In this document: positions 1 to 5,600 of the stretch, one piece after another | Position numbering within the stretch: position 1 is the stretch's first letter | How the letters are laid out: the number at the start of each line of letters is the position of its first letter | Source of the DNA: an uncultured Clostridium sp. | GTDB lineage: Bacteria; Bacillota; Clostridia; TANB77; CAG-508 | Assembly: GCA_946497905.1 (NCBI GenBank) | Contig: CAMMMI010000075.1 | Coordinates: forward strand, 1-8,506 | Length of the DNA stretch: 8,506 nucleotides | Reading direction: 5' to 3' | Notes under the pieces: generated by a model | The model's database searches: none | Told to the model about the DNA's origin: nothing | The model's input: the letters and a program-made list of their open reading frames with translations, nothing else | Program-made: the position numbers and the translations under genes

Positions 1-78
1 TCAACAGGACCACATTTACATTTTGAAATAAGAATAAATGGAGAGCATGTAAATCCACAGACATATATATATAAATAG
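1..78 (+). CDS. M23 family metallopeptidase, C-terminal end only
   Basis: The window opens inside a reading frame that ends at TAG 76-78 and gives 25 residues beginning STGPHLHFEIRINGEHVNP. GPHLHFE is the signature of the C-terminal part of M23 (LytM/lysostaphin-type) zinc endopeptidases. In that family the second His of HxH binds zinc and the first is catalytic. The following NGxxVNPxxY ending is also typical. These enzymes cut peptide cross-links in peptidoglycan, or act as non-catalytic activators when residues are missing. Only this His pair can be checked, because the HxxxD part lies outside the window. The start, any signal peptide and any cell-wall-binding domains are also out of view. 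The frame reads in the same direction as the genes downstream, but the next gene has its own promoter. Confidence 0.88.
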   Translation, partial: STGPHLHFEIRINGEHVNPQTYIYK

Positions 79-109
79 GGAAAAAGGGACGGACTTTTTT
101 TCCCTATTT
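73..109 (+). terminator. Hairpin overlapping the peptidase stop codon, possible terminator
   Basis: Bases 73-85 (AAATAGGGAAAAA) pair perfectly with 97-109, enclosing an 11-nt loop. The 5' arm includes the stop codon. The T-run (95-101) lies mostly in the 3' arm rather than after the stem, so termination efficiency is uncertain. The loop sequence GGGACGGAC is typical of REP-like palindromes, so this may be a mobile-repeat remnant used as a transcript end. Confidence 0.45.
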
Positions 110-110
110 C

Positions 111-134
111 CAATTTGGGGACGTGTCCAAAATT
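111..134. repeat. REP-like palindrome with GGGGACGTGTCC core
   Basis: The core GGAC-GT-GTCC (119-128) is flanked by AATTT (112-116) and AAATT (130-134), giving an imperfect stem with a small bulge. GGGGACGTGTCC-type and GGGACGGAC-type palindromes are reminiscent of the repetitive extragenic palindromes linked to REP-associated tyrosine transposases (Y1 family). That family link is from memory of such repeats, and no transposase is present here. The neighbouring hairpin at 73-109 has a GGGACGGAC loop, so the two may form one decayed REP pair. Confidence 0.35.
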
Positions 135-154
135 AGAATTTTATACATATAGTA

Positions 155-183
155 TTGATTAAAAAAAATATATATGATATATA
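155..183 (+). promoter_or_regulatory. Probable sigma-A promoter for the small membrane protein
   Basis: TTGATT (155-160) lies exactly 17 bases before TATATA (178-183), which is preceded by an extended -10 TG at 175-176. It is placed 36 bases before the start codon at 219. The surroundings are very AT-rich, so other -10 registers, such as TATAAA at 187-192, are possible. Confidence 0.5.
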
Positions 184-218
184 TTGTATAAAATATATTA
201 TACAAGGAGCATATTCAA

Positions 219-611
219 ATGAAAACAAATGAGAAGATAACAGAAAAGTTTAAAAAGATAAAAATAATAAAAACAAAAAAATTAATAATAAAAATATTCG
301 TAATAGTAATAGCAATTATAATATTTTTAACAGCATTAATAATTATAGACAAAAATACAAAAATTTTTGGAGGAAATGTATCAAACTTTTTCAAAATAGA
401 AACAAATAATAATCAAGAAGAAAAGATAATAAAAGTTGCACAAAAAAAGTTCAAAGAGCTTGGGGAAGATATAGATAGCAAGGATTTAGAAGTTTTAAAA
501 ATCCAAAGAAATGGTGAAGTATATTATTATATATCAGCAAAAGAAAATACCGTTGAAGTAAGGGAAAAAGATGGCAAAATAACAAGAATAAATAGTGTTC
601 CAGTGGAATAG
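219..611 (+). CDS. Small single-pass membrane protein of unknown function
   Basis: This is a 130-residue protein. The start is supported by AAGGAG at 204-209, nine bases upstream. Residues 1-25 are very rich in Lys (14 basic residues at most sites before the helix) and residues 26-43 form one strongly hydrophobic helix. The positive-inside rule puts the N-terminus in the cytoplasm and residues 44-130 outside. No lipobox or signal-peptidase site is evident, so it is probably a type II membrane-anchored protein. The outer part is charged; residues about 68-130 read as a helix (EEKIIKVAQKKFKELG) followed by short beta strands (EVYYYIS, TVEVREKDGKITRI). That pattern loosely resembles PepSY-like folds, but I do not recognise a family with confidence. 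It has its own promoter and is closed by a strong terminator, so it is probably a single-gene transcript between the cell-wall peptidase and the surface-protein genes. Confidence 0.85.
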   Translation: MKTNEKITEKFKKIKIIKTKKLIIKIFVIVIAIIIFLTALIIIDKNTKIFGGNVSNFFKIETNNNQEEKIIKVAQKKFKELGEDIDSKDLEVLKIQRNGEVYYYISAKENTVEVREKDGKITRINSVPVE

Positions 612-622
612 AAAATAATATT

Positions 623-674
623 AAAGAAAGTATATATAAATCAAAGTTAGAAAGTTTATATACTTTCTTTTTTT
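623..674 (+). terminator. Intrinsic terminator after the small membrane protein gene
   Basis: AAAGAAAGTATATA (623-636) pairs perfectly over 14 bp with 657-670, with a 20-nt loop. The stem runs into a T tract (668-674). It starts 11 bases after the stop codon and isolates the small gene from the operon downstream. Confidence 0.85.
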
Positions 675-847
675 GTGTGTATAGAAAAAGAATAATAATT
701 AATCCTTACGGATTAAAAGAATAAGCAGATTAAGTAAAGAAATGAAAAAAAATAGAGAAAAAGTAATAAAAATGTAAATAAATTGATAAAAAGTTTCCAT
801 AAATGCATATCCGTAGTAAAAAATAAAACACAGAGATATATATTCAA

Positions 848-876
848 TTGACACATAAAAACAAATAAAGTAGATT
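848..876 (+). promoter_or_regulatory. Sigma-A promoter of the two-gene surface-protein operon
   Basis: A perfect TTGACA -35 (848-853) lies 17 bases before TAGATT (871-876), which matches TATAAT at four of six positions. Transcription would start near 883, giving a leader of about 30 nt before ATG 915. An alternative -10, TAATAT at 877-882, has a spacing that is too long. I see no riboswitch-like fold between the preceding terminator and this promoter. Confidence 0.6.
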
Positions 877-901
877 TAATATAGTGAAATATACTAATGA
901 G

Positions 902-907
902 AGGAGG
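902..907 (+). promoter_or_regulatory. Ribosome binding site AGGAGG that fixes the start at 915
   Basis: A consensus AGGAGG lies seven bases before ATG 915. The in-frame ATG at 897 lies upstream of this site and has no Shine-Dalgarno of its own. Starting there would translate the ribosome binding site itself (MRGGSH) and put a needless extension before a clean signal peptide. Confidence 0.9.
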
Positions 908-914
908 AAGTCAT

Positions 915-2504
915 ATGTTAAGGAATGGTAGAAATGTTATTTTAATGGCTACTATTGTAATTTTTATTATAGCAATATTTATACCATTTACAAAAACATA
1001 TGCACAAACACTTGAGCCAACAGAGGAGCAAAAAGTAGAATTTAGAGCAGTAAGTCAAAGAAAAAACAATGGACAAAAGCAATTAATAGTAGAAGTTTGG
1101 ATCAAAAACTTAGATTTTAAAGGAATGGATTTAAGATTGCAATATGATACAGCATTACTAAAACCATCAGATTTAAGAACAAATGAGATTATAGATGTTA
1201 ATGATGCATTAACAATACCAAGTAATTTTCAATTTACAAATGGTTTTGAAAAATATATGGATATGATGGCATTGAGCTTTGAAGAAGGAGAACTTAGAGT
1301 CATATATTCATTACTAGGAGAAGATGAAAGAACAGGTACAAATGAATATTTTGAAACAAATGATTCAATAGGAGATTATGTACATATAACAGACCCAGTA
1401 TTAGTTGGAAGATTTAGTTTTCAAATGGGAGAAGGAGAACTTAAGCAAGATACAATAGCATTAAAAACAGGAAATACCTCACCTACTACTGGAATAAAAG
1501 TAAATATAAATGGAACAGATAACTATGATAAACAATCACTATTTGAATTTATAATAGATTTAAGTCCACAAGATGCTGATTTATTAGATATAGTTCTAAG
1601 TAGAGGAACTGATGAAGAATATAAAGAATATCCATTAACACCAGATTTTGACAAAGATACATCAGAATATAGCTTAGAATTACTAGAATATATAGATAAT
1701 ATGAACTTAAAAATAGTAAAAAGTGATGAAAGTTCAACAATAAAATTAAAAATACCTAAAAGAGATGAACAAAATAATTTAGTATATGATACTGATGGTA
1801 AAACAATAATATATGAGCAAATAGAAATAACAGACTTTACATCAGAAATAACACGAGAAATCACGCTAAATAAACTGGGAGAGCCAGATACTATAATAGA
1901 AATAGAAGTTGCATCAGCAGATGAATCAATAGTTAAAACATATAAAGTGGTAATTACAAGACCATATGGAAAAATAGAAGGACAAGTACAATTAGGAGAA
2001 AATTTAAGAGAAAGTATGGAGGCATCATATGGTATATACACAAAATATATTGCTGATATAAAAATATATGATTCAGCTAAAATTAATTGGGAGGGAATAG
2101 TTCCAGGAGATATTACATTAGAAGAAATAGAAAATTACGAAATAGAAGCAAGAACGGTTTCAGATGAAGAAGGAAATTACACAATTTATGTTATACCTGG
2201 TACATATGATTGCCTTATTGAAAGAAAAGGATTTTTAGCAAATATAGTAAAAAATATAACAATAAATAATACAGATGAAATTAATTTAGGAAAAACAATT
2301 TTAACTGAAGGAGATGCCAACAGGACAGGAATAATAGACTTAGACGATGTTATAGATATTGTAAATAATAATGGTGCAGAAAAAGATGATTCTAATTATA
2401 AAGAACAATATGATTATGGACAAAAAGGATATATTTCATTAGATGACATTCTTAGTACAACATCAAATCTATATGGAACTGTGGTAATAAAAGAATATAG
2501 TTAG
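915..2504 (+). CDS. Secreted cohesin-like/cadherin-like protein with C-terminal dockerin-like module
   Basis: This is a 529-residue protein. Residues 1-30 form a Sec signal peptide (basic start, hydrophobic 8-25, cleavage after TYA). Residues about 41-215 form a beta-rich domain with cohesin-like signatures (IVEVWIKNLDFKGMDLRLQY, then VGRFSFQM). Residues about 223-351 match the bacterial cadherin-like beta-sandwich pattern (LxxIVLSRG, DKDTSEYSL, closing YKVVITRPY). Residues about 352-464 resemble a carboxypeptidase-regulatory-like domain (GKIEGQVQLG, SDEEGNYTIYVIPGTYDCLI). Residues about 465-522 look like a type I dockerin. Its first calcium loop is D467-x-N469-x-T471-G-x-I-D-x-x-D478; its second (D500...D511) has Gly and Lys where ligands 3 and 5 should be. 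There is no catalytic domain, sortase motif, SLH domain or second membrane helix, so it is probably released or held by dockerin binding. The 103-nt gap to the next gene has no terminator and no clear promoter, so the two are probably co-transcribed. Domain names rest on pattern recognition and the exact role is unknown. Confidence 0.85.
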   Translation: MLRNGRNVILMATIVIFIIAIFIPFTKTYAQTLEPTEEQKVEFRAVSQRKNNGQKQLIVEVWIKNLDFKGMDLRLQYDTALLKPSDLRTNEIIDVNDALTIPSNFQFTNGFEKYMDMMALSFEEGELRVIYSLLGEDERTGTNEYFETNDSIGDYVHITDPVLVGRFSFQMGEGELKQDTIALKTGNTSPTTGIKVNINGTDNYDKQSLFEFIIDLSPQDADLLDIVLSRGTDEEYKEYPLTPDFDKDTSEYSLELLEYIDNMNLKIVKSDESSTIKLKIPKRDEQNNLVYDTDGKTIIYEQIEITDFTSEITREITLNKLGEPDTIIEIEVASADESIVKTYKVVITRPYGKIEGQVQLGENLRESMEASYGIYTKYIADIKIYDSAKINWEGIVPGDITLEEIENYEIEARTVSDEEGNYTIYVIPGTYDCLIERKGFLANIVKNITINNTDEINLGKTILTEGDANRTGIIDLDDVIDIVNNNGAEKDDSNYKEQYDYGQKGYISLDDILSTTSNLYGTVVIKEYS

Positions 2505-2607
2505 ATATAAAAAACAAAATACAACAAAAAGGGAAGATGAAGGTAAAAATAATTAAAAACTAGTTATTTTAAGCCACATTTGAGCCTTAAGAAAGGAATG
2601 ATATAAA

Positions 2608-5600
2608 ATGAAAAAGAAAAAGCAAATAGCAATCATTACAATAATAATAATGCTATTAAATATGTTTTTTCCATATGTATCATTATTTAATAATATAGCA
2701 TATGCAGGAACAGGAGTGCTAGAAGAATATCCATTAATTATTAATAATTTAGGAATAACAACAAATGGATCAAATAGAATATTAAAGGTAGAAATAGCAC
2801 TTGTATCAGAAGCAACAATAAATGGATTTGATTTACAATTTAAAGTAGATACAAGTAGACTAGTGCCATGTAATAAAAATACTGGAGCTGCTACAAATTC
2901 AATAGGAATGATAACAGCGGTAAGTGATTATTATGGAGGAACATTATATACAAAAGAATATGATTCAAGTACAAATGTATTCCACATTTTAGGAGCAGAA
3001 CCAGCAGGAGGAACAGATTTAGTAGAAAATGGATTTGTTCCGGGAGAAGTAGGAGATCCAGCAATAGATGAAAATGGAGCAGGATATCCAGCATATTATC
3101 CAGTAATAACGCTTTCTTTCAAAGTTCTAGATGATGAACTTACAGCAGAAAACATACCATTAGATGTATTTACATTATCATCAGCTGGAGCTGGTTTGCC
3201 AACTGGATTAAAAGTAAATTACACAAATGGTTCTGGAGTTAGAGTTAGTAAGGACTTACAATTAGGAGGAAAAGGTTTTGCAGAACCAGAAAAACAAATA
3301 GAATCAATAGCAATAAAACAAGAACCAAACAACACAACATATGAACATGGAGATACAATAGACTTAACAGGGGGAATAATTGAAATAACATATGATGATC
3401 AAACAACAGAAGAAATAGATATGACTAATTCAGGAGTATCTATAAAATCAGGTTCTCCAGCAGATGTTAATAATCAAACTGTAACAGTAGAATATAAAGG
3501 AAATGAAGCAACATTTGATATAACAGTAACTGACCCAATTGAATCACTAAAGATATCTAGTTCTATGGATAAAATAGAATATAACCATGGAGATAGTATC
3601 GATTTTAGTGGATTGGAATTAACAGCAACTAAAAAAAGTGGAGCAACTGAAACTTTAACAAAAGATAGTCAAGGAGTAACAACTAGTGAAGAACAAGCAA
3701 ATGTAAATTCTTCAACATTTACACAAACATCAGCAGAAGGAGAAATACCTGTAAAAGGTAAACAACAAATAAACTTTACATATCAAGGAAAAACAGTTAC
3801 TCAAACAATTATAGTAAATGACACAATTACAAATATTGCAGTAACTTCTCAACCAAATAAAACAATATATAAATATGGAGAAGACCTAGACTTAACAGGT
3901 GCTGTAGTAGAGGTAACATTAGCAAGTGGTGCAAAAACAGACATTAATTTACCAGATGGAAGTATTCAAATATCTACATACAATAATACAATTGTTGGAA
4001 GAAAACAGAATTTAAGTGTAACAATGGGAGAAAAAGTAGCAACAAATACAATTGATATAGAAGCATATAACTATGTTACATCATCACAATTAACTGAACC
4101 AACAAAAGTAGATTACAAATATAATGAAGAACTAAGTGTTGTAGGTGGAAGAATTAAACTAAATTGGGCAGATGGAAATGTTACAAATGTTAATTTAACA
4201 ACTGATATGGTAACAGGTTATGACAAAACAGAAATAGGTGTACAAACATTAACAGTAACATATAATTTTAATTATGAATTGTCAGATGGACAACAAATAG
4301 CTGATAAAATAGTAAAAACATATGAAGTACAAGTGCAAGATGAAGTGGAATCAATTGAAATAACTGCACCAACTAAAACAGAGTATAATCATGGTGATAA
4401 ATTAGATTTAACAGGTGGAAATATAAAAGTAAATTATGTAAGTGGTGCAACTACAGATGTTATAATGGAAGAATCAATGATAAAAGAACAAGATGGTAGC
4501 AATGTAAATATGAGTCCATCAAATTATGACATTACAAATAGAGTTAGCAAAATACTAAAAATAACATATGAACAAGAAGGTGTTAAAAAGACTATAGATT
4601 ATCCAATAGAAATAATAAACAAAATGCAATCTATAGAAATACAAGGAAATCCACAAAAAGAATATAATGTAAATGATGAATTCCAAGATAATTTATCAAT
4701 ATTAGTAAATAGACAAACAGGTTTACCAGAGGCAATAGAAGTAACAGAAGACATGGTTTCAGGATTTACAACAGATGAAGAAGGAACAAGAACAGTAACA
4801 ATAACATATGAAGAAAATGGAGAAACAAAAACAGTAGAATATGAATATACAGTAAAAGATAAAATAACAAGTGTAGTACTAAAAACACAACCAAATAAAA
4901 CTGTATATGAATATGGAGATAATTTAGATTTAACAGGAGCAACACTAGAAGTAACAAAAGGAAGTGGAAAAACAACTATTTCAGTAACACAAGAAATGGT
5001 AACGGGATATGATGCAAATAAATTAGGAGAACAAAATCTAACAGTAACATATGAAGGAATAGAAGTAGCAGAAAAAATAAATGTAACAGTAAATGATAAA
5101 GTAATAGGAATTGAGTTAACAGCTCCAAATAAGACAAAATATGAAATAGGCGACCAATTAGATCTAACAGGAGGAAAAATTACAACAATAATGGCAAGTG
5201 GGGCAAAAGGACAAGAAATAGAATTAACAGAAGATATGGTAAAAGGATTTGACTCAAGTACAGAAGGAGAAAAAGAACTTACAGTTACATATGGAGAATT
5301 TAGTGAAAAATTCACAATAACAGTAAGTGATGAAATCAAAGGAATAGATTTAGAAGGAACACCAAAAACAGAATATATTTATGGAGAAGAATTTGATATA
5401 TCTGATTTGGATTTAATAATTCATAAATCTAGTGGAGATGTTAAAGTACCAGTTACACAAGATATGATTAAGGGATATGACAAAACACAAGAAGGAGAGC
5501 AAAAAGTAACTATCGAGTATGAAGGACAAGTTGTTACAGAAATAAATGTTAATGTAAAAAATCCAGTTCAAAAACTAGAATGGATTACAGAGCCAAAGAA

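Noticed and set aside
675..847. Possible leader RNA or riboswitch before the operon, including hairpin TTAATCC-TTAC-GGATTAA at 699-716 and a CCGTAG stretch near 811.
   Set aside because: There is only one 7-bp hairpin, no recognisable riboswitch core such as c-di-GMP aptamer motifs, and the region lies upstream of the predicted transcription start. CCGTAGT has no TAAA at sigma-28 spacing. An 11-codon frame at 741 has no good ribosome binding site.
897..917. MRGGSHM start resembling the leader of expression-vector tags.
   Set aside because: It is the chance translation of the AGGAGG ribosome binding site. No His run or vector sequence follows.
1523..2041. Minus-strand open frame of 172 codons opposite the cadherin-like region.
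   Set aside because: It is antisense to a well-supported secreted protein, has no ribosome binding site, and its low-complexity Ser/Ile/Leu composition reflects the reverse complement of AT-rich coding sequence.
2505..2607. Separate promoter or terminator between the two large genes (weak stem AAAATAA/TTATTTT at 2546-2570).
   Set aside because: The stem is 7 bp of A-T only with no T tract, and no -35/-10 pair with proper spacing is visible. Co-transcription is simpler.
4599..5339. Long minus-strand open frame (246 codons) antisense to Ig repeats 5-9.
   Set aside because: It is the mirror of repetitive, codon-biased sequence (many ACA, GTA and GAA codons). It has no ribosome binding site, its composition is Ser/Val/Phe-rich, and the sense protein is clearly real.
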